This document shows positions 38,287 through 47,256 of a stretch of DNA of 64,000 nucleotides, piece by piece. Location of the stretch: positions 62,001 through 126,000 of the forward strand of contig NZ_BCTF01000016.1 in NCBI RefSeq assembly GCF_001571145.1, written 5' to 3'. Under the pieces are notes generated by a model. That model was not told the DNA's origin, made no database searches, and saw only the letters and a program-made list of their open reading frames with translations. Position 1 is the first letter of the stretch. Each line of letters begins with the position of its first letter. Both the position numbers and the translations under genes were made by a program. The DNA comes from Hydrogenophaga flava NBRC 102514. GTDB lineage: Bacteria > Pseudomonadota > Gammaproteobacteria > Burkholderiales > Burkholderiaceae_C.

Positions 38287-38388
38287 TGTTTTTCTTCGTT
38301 TTTCAGGCCGCCGAAGGCCCTCTGGGGGGCGATGGTATCGGTTGAACGGGCAGCGATGTGGCGCAGAGCACACGTCGCCGTGCCTCTT

Positions 38389-39870
38389 TCAACGGATGTC
38401 GGCGGAGAATTTCCAGTTCGATTTCTGCCAGGCCAGCAACTCTTCCCCGAGCAACCAGGCCGACTGCGGGAAGCGCCGGGCCCATCCCTCGGGCGTCACC
38501 AGCCGGAACGCGCCGGCCTTGTAGCCCAGCTTCAGCGCCTCGTGTTCGGGCATCCGGCGCGCGTGGCAAAGGATGACCGCCAGCCGCAGACACAGCAGCT
38601 GTTTGGCGAACAGCTCGTCCTGCAGGGGTTCTTCGAGCTTGCGCAGCTTGCCCCGCTGACCCAGCACCAGCTGGCTCATGCGGTGCAGTTCGGGGAACGA
38701 GAAGCCCGAGGCGTCCACGTTGTCCAGGATGTAGGCGCCGTGGTGGTAGGAGCGATCGTGCGAGATGTGGGTGCCGATCTCGTGCAGCCGAGCCGCCCAG
38801 GCCAGCTTCTGCGAGAAGCGCTCATTGGCCTCGCCGGCAGCGACCTGGGCGAAGAGGGCGGTGGCCACCTCGCTCACACGCTGCGCCTGCGCGGCGTCCA
38901 CCGAAAAACGCTCGCTGAGCCAGCGCACCGTGCGCTCGCGCACGTCGCCGCCACCGGTGTCGCGGTCGATCAGGTCGTAGAGGGCGCCGTGTCGCAGCGC
39001 GCCCTGGGCGGGAATCATTTCCTGGATGCCGAACAGGTCGAACACGGCGCGCAGCACGCTCACGCCGCCGCCGATCACCGGCCGGCGGTCGTCCTTCATG
39101 CCTTCCATGCGCAGTTGCTCGGCGTTGCCGACCTTGATCAGGCGCTCGACCAGCCAGTCCAGGCCGTCGCGCGTGACCGCGCCGGACGGCCAGCCGTTGG
39201 CCGCCAGCACGTCGGCCACCGCGCCCACCGTGCCCGAGGAGCCGTAGGCGACCGACCACAGCGACGGCGGAAAGCTGTCCAGCGCCTGGTCGAGCACCGC
39301 CTTGGCCGCGATCTCGGCCGTGCGGAAGGCATCGGCGGTGAACTGGCCCTTGGGGAAGTAGCGCGTGGACCAGGCCACACTGCCCAGCCGGTACGACTCC
39401 ATCTGGCTGGCGGTGTAACCCTGGCCGATGATCATCTCGGTGGAGCGGCCACCGATGTCCACCACCAGCCGCCGCTCGTCCGACTGGGGCAGCAGGTGCG
39501 AGACACCCTGGTAGATCAGCCGCGCCTCTTCCTGACCTGAGATCACCTCGATGCCGAAGCCGAGGATGGCCTGTGCCTTTTGCAGGAAGTCGTCCCGGTT
39601 GCGCGCCTCGCGCAGGGTCTGGGTGGCCACCGCGCGCACCTGCTGCTTGCGAAAACCGTGCAGGCGCTCGGCAAAGCGGGCCAGACAGTCCCAGCCGCGC
39701 TGCATGGCCGCCGGGCTGAGCATCTTGTTCTCGTCCAGACCGTTGCCCTGGCGCACGGTTTCCTTGATGTACTCGATGCGCTCGATGTGGCCCGACTGGA
39801 GGCGTCCGATTTCGAGGCGGAAGCTGTTGGAGCCAAGGTCGATGGCGGCGAGCAGGGTACCGTTTTGCAT
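38389..39870 (-). CDS. ppx: Exopolyphosphatase (Ppx/GppA family)
   Basis: This encodes 493 residues starting MQNGTLLAAIDLGSNSFRLEI. The ASKHA ATPase fold is clear from the phosphate-1 loop AIDLGSNSFR, RRLVVDIGGRSTEMIIGQG and YGSSGTVGAVADVLA; the C-terminal part has an HD-like domain (LHEIGTHISHDRSYHHGAYI). The enzyme cuts phosphate from polyphosphate ends or hydrolyses pppGpp. Together with ppk1 and ppk2 in this window it sets polyphosphate level. It is read away from the thioredoxin-like gene; an in-frame ATG upstream would add about 13 residues. Confidence 0.93.
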   Translation of the reverse strand: MQNGTLLAAIDLGSNSFRLEIGRLQSGHIERIEYIKETVRQGNGLDENKMLSPAAMQRGWDCLARFAERLHGFRKQQVRAVATQTLREARNRDDFLQKAQAILGFGIEVISGQEEARLIYQGVSHLLPQSDERRLVVDIGGRSTEMIIGQGYTASQMESYRLGSVAWSTRYFPKGQFTADAFRTAEIAAKAVLDQALDSFPPSLWSVAYGSSGTVGAVADVLAANGWPSGAVTRDGLDWLVERLIKVGNAEQLRMEGMKDDRRPVIGGGVSVLRAVFDLFGIQEMIPAQGALRHGALYDLIDRDTGGGDVRERTVRWLSERFSVDAAQAQRVSEVATALFAQVAAGEANERFSQKLAWAARLHEIGTHISHDRSYHHGAYILDNVDASGFSFPELHRMSQLVLGQRGKLRKLEEPLQDELFAKQLLCLRLAVILCHARRMPEHEALKLGYKAGAFRLVTPEGWARRFPQSAWLLGEELLAWQKSNWKFSADIR

Positions 39871-40000
39871 GGGGCGGGCGCTGACGAAAGTGGGCCGATT
39901 GTGACGCATGGGCCGCGCCGTCCGGCTTGAAGCCGTGGCCCGGGCTGCGTATGCTGCGCTCTTCGCATCCCCGTCCCATTTCCTTTCCGGACCTGCCCGC

Positions 40001-40561
40001 ATGAACCCGCGCACCCGCTTCGAAACGTCCCCCGGCCGTCGCCAGTGGCTGGGCGCGGCGATGGCCATGGTCGCCGGTGGGCTGGCGAGCCCCGTCCTGG
40101 GGCAGCCGGTGACGATCGCCGCCGAAGAAGCCAAGGCACCGCCGCTGCCGGCGCTGGGCAGCACCCTCGCGGTGCCGCCGGTCGACCTCATCGGCGGCGG
40201 GCGATTCGACCCCGGGCAGGCGCGCGGCAAGCCGCTGCTAGTGTACTGGTGGTCCAGCATCTGTCCCTTCTGCGCCCTGCAGAGCCCGGAGATGGACGCC
40301 TACTGGAGAGCGCAGCAGGGCCGCGGCCTGCAGATGCTGGCCCTGTCGATTGACCGGAAGCCGGCCGATGCGGTGGACCACCTTAAGAAAAAAGGCTACG
40401 GATTCCCGGCCGCGTGGGCGTCCCCGGCCTGGCGCCAGGCTTTTCCCAAGCCCAAGGGGCTGCCGGTGACGCTGCTGGCGGGGGCGGACGGCCGCCTGCT
40501 GCTGGCCGAAAAAGGCCAGATGTTCGCGGAAGACGTGCAGGACATGGCCCGCCTTTTCTGA
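40001..40561 (+). CDS. Thioredoxin-fold TlpA-like exported protein
   Basis: The 186-residue product has an export signal with an Arg pair (SPGRRQWLGAAMAMVAGGLA), so Tat or Sec export is possible. The mature protein is a TlpA/ResA-type thioredoxin fold: LLVYWWSSICPFCALQSPEM has the CxxC active site CPFC, and GLPVTLLAGADGRLLLAEKG has the cis-Pro region. It probably acts as a periplasmic thiol reductant or oxidant. Its stop lies right before the pstS PHO boxes. No partner cytochrome or DsbD gene is nearby. Confidence 0.82.
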   Translation: MNPRTRFETSPGRRQWLGAAMAMVAGGLASPVLGQPVTIAAEEAKAPPLPALGSTLAVPPVDLIGGGRFDPGQARGKPLLVYWWSSICPFCALQSPEMDAYWRAQQGRGLQMLALSIDRKPADAVDHLKKKGYGFPAAWASPAWRQAFPKPKGLPVTLLAGADGRLLLAEKGQMFAEDVQDMARLF

Positions 40562-40564
40562 AGG

Positions 40565-40603
40565 CTGTCATGTGACATCGTCGTTTTGTCACAGAGCTGT
40601 CAC
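40565..40603 (+). promoter_or_regulatory. PHO box(es) upstream of pstS
   Basis: TTGTCACAGAGCTGTCAC (40586-40603) is an excellent 7-4-7 PHO box. A further CTGTCAT half-site starts at 40565, 21 bases upstream and thus on the same helix face, suggesting tandem PhoB dimers. The pstS ATG is 57 bases downstream of the box. Confidence 0.85.
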
Positions 40604-40659
40604 GGTGGGTGCCTAGAGTCCCGGGTTGTGAACCTTTTCACCAACCCGTGAGGACCCGA

Positions 40660-41691
40660 ATGATCTCCAAACGCTCCCTTCTGAAGACCGTCGCCGCCGC
40701 CGCCCTGGCCACCATGGCGATTGCCCCGGCCTTTGCCGCCGACATCACCGGGGCGGGCGCCACCTTCCCGTTCCCGGTCTATGCCAAGTGGGCCGAGGCC
40801 TACAAGAAAGAAACCGGCACGGGCCTGAACTACCAGTCCATCGGTTCCTCGGGCGGCATCAAGCAGATCCGCGCCAAGACCGTGACCTTCGGCGCCACCG
40901 ATGCCCCGGTGAAGGGTGAAGAGCTGGACAAGGACGGCATGATCCAGTTCCCGGCCATCATCGGCGGCACCGTGCCCGTGATCAACCTCGAAGGCTTCCA
41001 GCCCGGCGAACTGCGCGTGACCGGCCCGGTGCTGGCCGAGATGTTCATGGGCAAGATCGCCAAGTGGAACGACCCCAAGCTGGTCGCCCTGAACCCCGGC
41101 AAGAAGCTGCCGGAAGAGAACATCACCGTGGTGCACCGTGCCGACGGTTCGGGCACCACCTTCAACTGGACCGACTACCTCAGCGCCGTGAGCAAGGAGT
41201 GGTCTGACTCCGTGGGCAAGGGCGCCGCTGTCAAGTGGCCGGCCGCTTCGTCCGTTGGTGGCAAGGGCAACGAAGGCGTGGCCGCCAACGTCAACCGCAT
41301 CAAGGGCGCGGTCGGCTACGTGGAGTACGCCTACGTGAAGAAGAACAAGATGAACTTCATGCAGCTGCAGAACGCCAACGGCAAGTACGTCAGCCCCGAC
41401 GACGCGACTTTCGCAGCCGCCGCCGCCAGCGCCGACTGGTTCAGCGTGCCGGGCATGGGCATCTCCATGGTCAACGCCAAGGGCGACAGCGCCTGGCCCG
41501 TGTCCACCGCCTCGTTCATCCTGATGTACAAGAACCCGGAAGACAAGGCCGCCTCGGCCGAAGCCCTGAAGTTCTTCGACTGGGCCTTCAGCAAGGGCAA
41601 GACCCTGGCCACCGAGCTGGACTATGTGCCGCTGCCCGACGCCCTGACCGCCCAGATCCGTTCCAAGGTCTGGAACCAGGTCGCCAAGTAA
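40660..41691 (+). CDS. pstS: Phosphate ABC transporter substrate-binding protein
   Basis: This encodes 343 residues with a signal peptide ([20 protein letters not shown], cleavage at AFAAD). The mature protein begins [20 protein letters not shown] and has the phosphate-binding [19 protein letters not shown] and [17 protein letters not shown] motifs of PstS. It delivers Pi to the PstCAB permease. The tandem PHO box upstream and the hairpin downstream suit its role as the most abundant product of the operon. Confidence 0.97.
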   Translation: MISKRSLLKTVAAAALATMAIAPAFAADITGAGATFPFPVYAKWAEAYKKETGTGLNYQSIGSSGGIKQIRAKTVTFGATDAPVKGEELDKDGMIQFPAIIGGTVPVINLEGFQPGELRVTGPVLAEMFMGKIAKWNDPKLVALNPGKKLPEENITVVHRADGSGTTFNWTDYLSAVSKEWSDSVGKGAAVKWPAASSVGGKGNEGVAANVNRIKGAVGYVEYAYVKKNKMNFMQLQNANGKYVSPDDATFAAAAASADWFSVPGMGISMVNAKGDSAWPVSTASFILMYKNPEDKAASAEALKFFDWAFSKGKTLATELDYVPLPDALTAQIRSKVWNQVAK

Positions 41692-41704
41692 TACAGGCTC
41701 CCGT

Positions 41705-41748
41705 GGCCCGGGCTCTGGTGCACACTTTGCACCGGTTCCCGGGCCTTT
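41705..41748 (+). terminator. Intercistronic hairpin between pstS and pstC
   Basis: GGCCCGGG (41705-41712) pairs with CCCGGGCC (41738-41745), and inside it GGTGCA pairs with TGCACC; three T follow. With so short a T run it probably works as a partial terminator or mRNA-stabilising structure that keeps pstS expression above pstCAB. Confidence 0.7.
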
Positions 41749-41782
41749 CAACGGTATGAAAGCACCTGAAGGGGACCCCATC

Positions 41783-42781
41783 ATGAGCGTGGGCATCACC
41801 ATGACGTCGCCATCCGAGGCCGCAGCGCCGACCAACACCCGCATGCTGTCGATCGCGCGCAAGCAGCGATTGCAGGATGCACTGTTTCACCGCATCACCC
41901 AGCTGTTCTCTTTGCTGGTGCTGGTGGCCCTGATGGGCATCATCGTCTCGCTGTTCATCAATGCACTGCCCGTCCTGCAGAAGTTCGGCGCCCGGTTCAT
42001 CTGGTACGTCGAGTGGGACATCATCAACGAAGAATTCGGTGCCGCGATTGCCATCGTCGGCACCATGGCCAGCGCCGGCATCGCGCTGCTGATCGCCGTG
42101 CCGCTGGCTTTCGGCATCGCGCTGTTCCTCACCGAAACCTGCCCGCCCTGGTTGCGCCGACCGCTGGGCACGGCCATTGAGCTGCTGGCGGCGGTGCCGT
42201 CCATCATCTACGGCATGTTCGGCCTGTTCGTGTTCGCGCCGCTGTTCGCCGACTACTTTCAGGTGCCGGTGCAGAAGCTCATGAGCGGCATGCCTCTGAT
42301 CGGCTTCCTGTTCGGCGGCTCCACCAACGGCATGGGCATCCTGGCCGCCGGCATCGTGCTGGCCTTCATGGTGCTGCCCTTCGTGGCCGCGGTGATGCGC
42401 GACGTGTTCGAGATCGTGCCGCCCATCCTGCGCGAGTCGGCCTACGGCCTGGGTTGCACGACCTGGGAAGTGGTGCGCCGCGTGGTGCTGCCCTACACGC
42501 AGAAGGGCGTGATCGGTGGCGTGATGCTGGGTCTGGGCCGTGCGCTGGGCGAGACCATGGCCGTCACCTTCGTGATCGGCAACGCCAACCGCATGCCCAC
42601 CTCGCTGTTCTCGCCGGGCACCTCGATTGCTTCGACCCTGGCCAATGAATTCGGCGAAGCCGCCGACTTCCACATCTCGGCCCTGTTCGCACTGGGCTTC
42701 CTTCTGTTTGTCATCACCTTCATCGTGCTGGCCCTGGCCAAGTGGATGATCGTGCGCGGCGAAAAGGCCAAGGGGCTGTGA
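41783..42781 (+). CDS. pstC: Phosphate ABC transporter permease PstC
   Basis: This encodes 332 residues from the ATG behind GAAGGGGA; an ATG at 41756 is possible but has no ribosome site. Six transmembrane helices and the permease loop ([31 protein letters not shown]) that contacts the ATPase are present. It forms the inner-membrane channel with PstA. The N-terminal 35 residues are cytoplasmic and carry a basic stretch (RKQRLQD). Confidence 0.95.
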   Translation: MSVGITMTSPSEAAAPTNTRMLSIARKQRLQDALFHRITQLFSLLVLVALMGIIVSLFINALPVLQKFGARFIWYVEWDIINEEFGAAIAIVGTMASAGIALLIAVPLAFGIALFLTETCPPWLRRPLGTAIELLAAVPSIIYGMFGLFVFAPLFADYFQVPVQKLMSGMPLIGFLFGGSTNGMGILAAGIVLAFMVLPFVAAVMRDVFEIVPPILRESAYGLGCTTWEVVRRVVLPYTQKGVIGGVMLGLGRALGETMAVTFVIGNANRMPTSLFSPGTSIASTLANEFGEAADFHISALFALGFLLFVITFIVLALAKWMIVRGEKAKGL

Positions 42782-42782
42782 C

Positions 42783-43640
42783 ATGAACGAATTCAACAAA
42801 ACCCTCTACCAGCGCCGCAAGCTGTCCAACGCCGTCGGGCTGACCCTGTCCATGGGCTCCATGGTGCTGGGCCTGGCGGTGCTGCTGTGGATCCTGTACG
42901 TGCTGCTGTCCAACGGCCTGGCTGCGCTGGACCTGAACATGTTCACCCAGGACACCCCGGCACCGGGTTCGGAAGGCGGCGGTCTGCGCAACGCCATCGT
43001 CGGCAGCCTGCTGATGGTGGGCGCCACCGTGCTGTTCGCCACGCCCATCGGCATCTTCGCGGGCGTCTACCTGGCCGAATACGGCGACACCAGCAAGACG
43101 GCCGAGCTGACCCGCTTCGTCACCGACATCATGCTGTCGGCGCCCTCGATCGTGCTGGGCCTGTTCGTCTACGCCATCGCGGTGGCCACGGTCGGCGGTT
43201 TCTCCGGCTGGGCCGGCACGCTGGCGCTGTCGCTGATCGCGGTGCCCGTGATCGTGCGCACCACCGAGAACATGCTGCGCCTGGTGCCCGGCAGCCTGCG
43301 CGAGGCGGCGTTCGCCCTGGGAGCGCCGCGCTGGAAGGTGGCTTCCATGGTCACGCTGCGCGCCGCCAAGAGCGGCGTGATGACCGGCCTGCTGCTGGCC
43401 GTGGCCCGCATAAGCGGCGAGACCGCACCGCTGCTGTTCACTGCGCTGAACAACCAGTTCTTCAACGCCGACATGAGCAAGCCCATGGCCAACCTGCCGG
43501 TCGTGATCTTCCAGTTCGCCATGAGCCCCTACGACAACTGGATCCGTCTGGCCTGGGGCGGCGCGCTGCTGATCACCCTGGCCGTGCTCATCCTGAACAT
43601 CGTTGCCCGCGTCTTCTTCCGGAACAAGACTCCTGCCTGA
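42783..43640 (+). CDS. pstA: Phosphate ABC transporter permease PstA
   Basis: The 285-residue protein has six transmembrane helices. The coupling loop is [27 protein letters not shown], the standard EAA motif of phosphate permeases. It starts one base after the pstC stop, which implies translational coupling. It pairs with PstC in the membrane. Confidence 0.95.
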   Translation: MNEFNKTLYQRRKLSNAVGLTLSMGSMVLGLAVLLWILYVLLSNGLAALDLNMFTQDTPAPGSEGGGLRNAIVGSLLMVGATVLFATPIGIFAGVYLAEYGDTSKTAELTRFVTDIMLSAPSIVLGLFVYAIAVATVGGFSGWAGTLALSLIAVPVIVRTTENMLRLVPGSLREAAFALGAPRWKVASMVTLRAAKSGVMTGLLLAVARISGETAPLLFTALNNQFFNADMSKPMANLPVVIFQFAMSPYDNWIRLAWGGALLITLAVLILNIVARVFFRNKTPA

Positions 43641-43671
43641 GCCAGGCGCCATCCACACGGAAACCAACCCC

Positions 43672-44463
43672 ATGATCGCCACCGCCATCGCTCCCGCCGC
43701 CGTCGAACAGCGCAACGCGCTCGAGGTGCGCAACCTCAACTTCTTCTACGGCAAGTTCCAGGGCCTGAAGAACGTGACCATGAACATCGCCGAGAAGAAG
43801 GTCACCGCCTTCATCGGCCCGTCGGGCTGCGGCAAGTCCACGCTGCTGCGCACGCTCAACCGCATGTACAGCCTCTACCCCGGCCAGCGCGCCGAAGGCC
43901 AGATCAACTTCTACGGCGACAACATCCTCGACCCGAAGCAGGACCTGAACCTGCTGCGCGCCCGCATCGGCATGGTGTTCCAGAAGCCGACGCCGTTCCC
44001 GATGTCGATCTACGACAACATCGCTTTCGGCGTGCGCCTCTACGAGAACCTGTCCAACAGCGAGATGGACGACCGCGTCGAGTGGGCCCTTAGCAAGGCC
44101 GCGCTGTGGAACGAGGTGAAGGACAAGCTCCACCAGAGCGGCCTCTCGCTCTCCGGCGGTCAGCAGCAGCGCCTGTGCATCGCGCGCAGCGTGGCGGTCA
44201 AGCCCTCGGTGCTGCTGCTGGACGAGCCGACCTCGGCGCTGGACCCAATCTCCACCGGCAAGGTGGAGGAACTGGTGCACGAGCTCAAGAAGGATTACAC
44301 GATTGCCATCGTCACGCACAACATGCAGCAGGCCGCCCGCTGCAGCGACTTCACGGCCTACATGTACCCGGGCGAACTGATCGAGTTCGGCTCCACCGAG
44401 CAGATCTTCTTCAAGCCCACGCGCACCGAGACCGAGGACTACATCACCGGCCGCTTCGGCTGA
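43672..44463 (+). CDS. pstB: Phosphate ABC transporter ATPase PstB
   Basis: This encodes 263 residues with all ABC ATPase signatures: Walker [11 protein letters not shown]-loop [12 protein letters not shown], signature LSGGQQQR, Walker [14 protein letters not shown] and the switch His in [11 protein letters not shown]. It powers PstCA and with PhoU also reports phosphate status to PhoR. The ATG at 43672 begins a longer N-terminal tail than in E. coli (about 12 extra residues). Confidence 0.97.
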   Translation: MIATAIAPAAVEQRNALEVRNLNFFYGKFQGLKNVTMNIAEKKVTAFIGPSGCGKSTLLRTLNRMYSLYPGQRAEGQINFYGDNILDPKQDLNLLRARIGMVFQKPTPFPMSIYDNIAFGVRLYENLSNSEMDDRVEWALSKAALWNEVKDKLHQSGLSLSGGQQQRLCIARSVAVKPSVLLLDEPTSALDPISTGKVEELVHELKKDYTIAIVTHNMQQAARCSDFTAYMYPGELIEFGSTEQIFFKPTRTETEDYITGRFG

Positions 44464-44478
44464 TACAGGGAGCACAAC

Positions 44479-45180
44479 ATGGGTGACAAGCACATTTCCA
44501 GCCAGTTCGACGCCGAGCTCAACTCCATTTCCACCCACGTGCTGGAGATGGGCGGGCTGGTCGAATCGCAGCTGCACCAGGCGGTCTACGCCCTGGTCCA
44601 TCTGAGCCAGGAGACGGCCGAGCAGGTGCTCGAGACCGAGAACCGGATCAACCAGATGGAGATGAACATCGACCACGAGATCATCTCCACCATCGGACGC
44701 CGCCAGCCCACCGCGCGCGACCTGCGCTTCCTGATGGCCATCTCGCGCACCACGCAGAACCTGGAGCGCGCCGGTGACGAGATCGCCCGTGTGGCGCGCA
44801 TGGTGAAGTCGATCATCGAAAGCGGTTCACCGCGCTCGCTGCCGATTTCCGAACTGCGCCTGGCCGCCGACCTGGCCGCTGGCATGCTGCGCAAGACGCT
44901 GGACTCGTTCGCGCGGCTGGACACCAACATGGCGCTGGCCATCATCAAGGAAGACGACGCCATCGACGGCGAGTACAACGGCTTCCTGCGCAAGCTCATC
45001 ACGTACATGATGGAAGACCCGCGCACCATCTCGCCCAGCCTGGACCTGCTGTTCCTGGCCAAGTCGCTGGAGCGCGTGGGCGACCACGCCAAGAACATCG
45101 CCGAGCAGATCATCTTCGTGGTCAAGGGTGAGGACGTGCGCCACAGCTCGATGGACAAAGTGCAGTCGGTGGTGGGATGA
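44479..45180 (+). CDS. phoU: Phosphate signalling protein PhoU
   Basis: The 233-residue, all-helical protein has the two repeated PhoU bundles with metal-binding motifs ERAGDEIARVARM in the first and ERVGDHAKNIAEQI in the second. PhoU couples the Pst transporter to PhoR and turns the Pho response off when phosphate is plentiful. AGGGAG lies before the ATG, 15 bases after pstB. Confidence 0.97.
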   Translation: MGDKHISSQFDAELNSISTHVLEMGGLVESQLHQAVYALVHLSQETAEQVLETENRINQMEMNIDHEIISTIGRRQPTARDLRFLMAISRTTQNLERAGDEIARVARMVKSIIESGSPRSLPISELRLAADLAAGMLRKTLDSFARLDTNMALAIIKEDDAIDGEYNGFLRKLITYMMEDPRTISPSLDLLFLAKSLERVGDHAKNIAEQIIFVVKGEDVRHSSMDKVQSVVG

Positions 45181-45220
45181 ACAGAACCACGACCCCTGTG
45201 CCGTTTCCAGGATCGACATC

Positions 45221-45943
45221 GTGAAAAAACTTCCCCGCGTGCTGGTGGTCGAGGATGAGCCGGCGATTGCCGAGCTGATCGCGGTCAATCTGCGCCACAA
45301 CGGTTTTGCTCCCACGGTGGTGTTTGACGGCGAGTCGGCTCGCCGCGAGATCGACGCCGTGCTGCCCGACGTGATCCTGCTCGACTGGATGCTGCCCGGC
45401 GAGAGCGGTGCCGCACTGGCCCGCGCCTGGCGCCGCCAGGAGCGCACCAAGACCGTCCCCATCCTCATGCTGACGGCGCGCAGCGACGAGTCGGACAAGG
45501 TGCAGGGCCTAGACGCCGGTGCCGACGACTACATCACCAAGCCGTTCTCCACGCAGGAACTGCTGGCGCGCATCCGCGCCGTGCTGCGCCGCCGTGCCCC
45601 CGAGATCGTCAACGACTCGGTGCAGGTGGGTGAGCTGTCGCTGGACGCCGCCACCTACCGCGTGAGCTTCCGCGAGGCAGAGCTCAAGCTCGGACCGACG
45701 GAATTCAAGTTGCTGCACTACCTGATGAAGCACCCGGAGCGCGTACACACGCGTGGTACCCTGCTCGACAAGATATGGGGCGACCATGTCTTCATCGAGG
45801 AGCGCACCGTGGATGTACACGTCAAGCGGTTGAGGGAATCCCTGGGCGACGCCGCCGGCATGGTCGAAACGGTGCGCGGCGCGGGCTACCGCCTCACGGC
45901 CCGGGTGGCCGTCGGGCAGGGAAGCGGCGACAGCGCCGCATGA
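45221..45943 (+). CDS. phoB: Phosphate response regulator PhoB
   Basis: This encodes 240 residues starting at GTG (VKKLPRVLVVEDEPAI) with AGGA upstream. The receiver has the acidic pair ED, phosphorylated Asp in VILLDWMLPGESG and Lys in YITKPFS. The OmpR-type winged helix includes LGPTEFKLLHYLMKHPERV and RTVDVHVKRLRESL. Phosphorylated PhoB binds PHO boxes, four of which I note in this window. It follows phoU after 40 bases, with no PHO box of its own seen in that gap. Confidence 0.96.
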   Translation: MKKLPRVLVVEDEPAIAELIAVNLRHNGFAPTVVFDGESARREIDAVLPDVILLDWMLPGESGAALARAWRRQERTKTVPILMLTARSDESDKVQGLDAGADDYITKPFSTQELLARIRAVLRRRAPEIVNDSVQVGELSLDAATYRVSFREAELKLGPTEFKLLHYLMKHPERVHTRGTLLDKIWGDHVFIEERTVDVHVKRLRESLGDAAGMVETVRGAGYRLTARVAVGQGSGDSAA

Positions 45944-47256
45944 TCAGCCGTGCGGTGGGGCTGCTGCTGCTGGTCGCAGCAGCTGGAGCGTGGGGCTGGT
46001 CCAGAGGTTCGGTGACATGGACATTGGCGGGGGCGGGCCTGGGTGCCTTGCTTTGGCTGGCATGGGACAGCCTGCGCGCTGCGCAGCTGCTGCGCTGGCT
46101 CAGCCGGGCCGACGACATGCACACCCCTAGGCTCTCCGGGCTCTGGGGTGAACTGCTGGAGCGCACGCGCAAGCGTTTTCGCGCCCTCGAACAGAAGGCC
46201 CATGGCAGCGACGAGCGGCTGGAGGATTTTCTGGCGGCCATCCAGGCCTCGCCCAACGGGGTCGTGCTGCTCGACAGCAAGGCTCGCATCGAGTGGTGCA
46301 ACCTGACGGCGGCGCAACACCTGGGCATCGATCCGCAGCGCGACATCGGGCAGTACGTGCGCAATCTCGTGCGGCATCCAAGTTTCAATGCCTACATGGA
46401 CGCGGGCGACTTCGGCGCCGAGATCGAGGTCGACGGTCCCGGTCAGCGCCCGACCCAGCCCAGAAAAATTTCGCTGCAGGTCCATCCCTATGGTGACCAG
46501 CGGCAGCTGATGCTCACGCGCGATGTCACGGCGGTGCAGCTGGCCGATTCGATGCGCCGGGATTTTGTGGCCAATGTGTCGCACGAGATCCGCACGCCGT
46601 TGACAGTGCTCAGCGGCTTTGTGGAGACCATGCAAAGCCTGCCGCTGGAGGAGGCCGACCGCCAGCGTTTCCTGGGGCTCATGAGCCAGCAGGCCCAGCG
46701 CATGCAGACGCTGGTGAGTGATCTGCTCACGCTGTCCCGACTCGAAGGCAGTCCTGTGCCGGGCACCGGGGAGTGGGTTGAGGTCTCCGAGCTGCTGCGC
46801 CAGGCGGTTCTGGAAGCCGAGGGCTTGTCTGCTGTGATTGCCAATCCGGTGCATCGGATCGAGGTGGTTTCCGGGCCTGAGCTGCGGGTGGCCGGCAGCC
46901 GCAACGAACTGCTCAGCGCCATGTCCAACCTACTGAGCAACGCGGTCCGCTACACCCCCGCTGGTGGCAGCGTCCGGGCTGGCTGGCGCCTTGTCGGTGA
47001 CGGCGGCGGCGAGTTCTTCGTGGAGGACACGGGGCCGGGGATCGAGGCCGAGCACCTGCCGCGCCTGACCGAGCGCTTCTACCGAGTGGACCGCAGCCGC
47101 TCGCGCGAGACCGGTGGCACGGGTTTGGGCCTGGCCATCGTCAAGCATGTGGCTCAGCGCCACGGTGGTCAGGTGGTGGTGCATAGCACGGTCGGGCGCG
47201 GCTCCACCTTCATCATCTCGCTGCCGGCCACGCGTGTGCGCGTGACTGGCGCCTAG
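45940..47256 (+). CDS. phoR: Phosphate sensor histidine kinase PhoR
   Basis: The 438-residue protein begins with two short transmembrane helices (about 4-18 and 24-42) and almost no periplasmic loop, as in known PhoR, which senses phosphate through PstSCAB-PhoU. A PAS domain follows (AAIQASPNGVVLLDSKARIEW), then HisKA (NVSHEIRTPLTVLSGF) and ATPase (NLLSNAVRYTP, DTGPGIEAEHL, GGTGLGLAIVKHV). The start overlaps the phoB stop (ATGA). Its TAG stop overlaps the stop of the convergent gene. Confidence 0.96.
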   Translation: MISRAVGLLLLVAAAGAWGWSRGSVTWTLAGAGLGALLWLAWDSLRAAQLLRWLSRADDMHTPRLSGLWGELLERTRKRFRALEQKAHGSDERLEDFLAAIQASPNGVVLLDSKARIEWCNLTAAQHLGIDPQRDIGQYVRNLVRHPSFNAYMDAGDFGAEIEVDGPGQRPTQPRKISLQVHPYGDQRQLMLTRDVTAVQLADSMRRDFVANVSHEIRTPLTVLSGFVETMQSLPLEEADRQRFLGLMSQQAQRMQTLVSDLLTLSRLEGSPVPGTGEWVEVSELLRQAVLEAEGLSAVIANPVHRIEVVSGPELRVAGSRNELLSAMSNLLSNAVRYTPAGGSVRAGWRLVGDGGGEFFVEDTGPGIEAEHLPRLTERFYRVDRSRSRETGGTGLGLAIVKHVAQRHGGQVVVHSTVGRGSTFIISLPATRVRVTGA

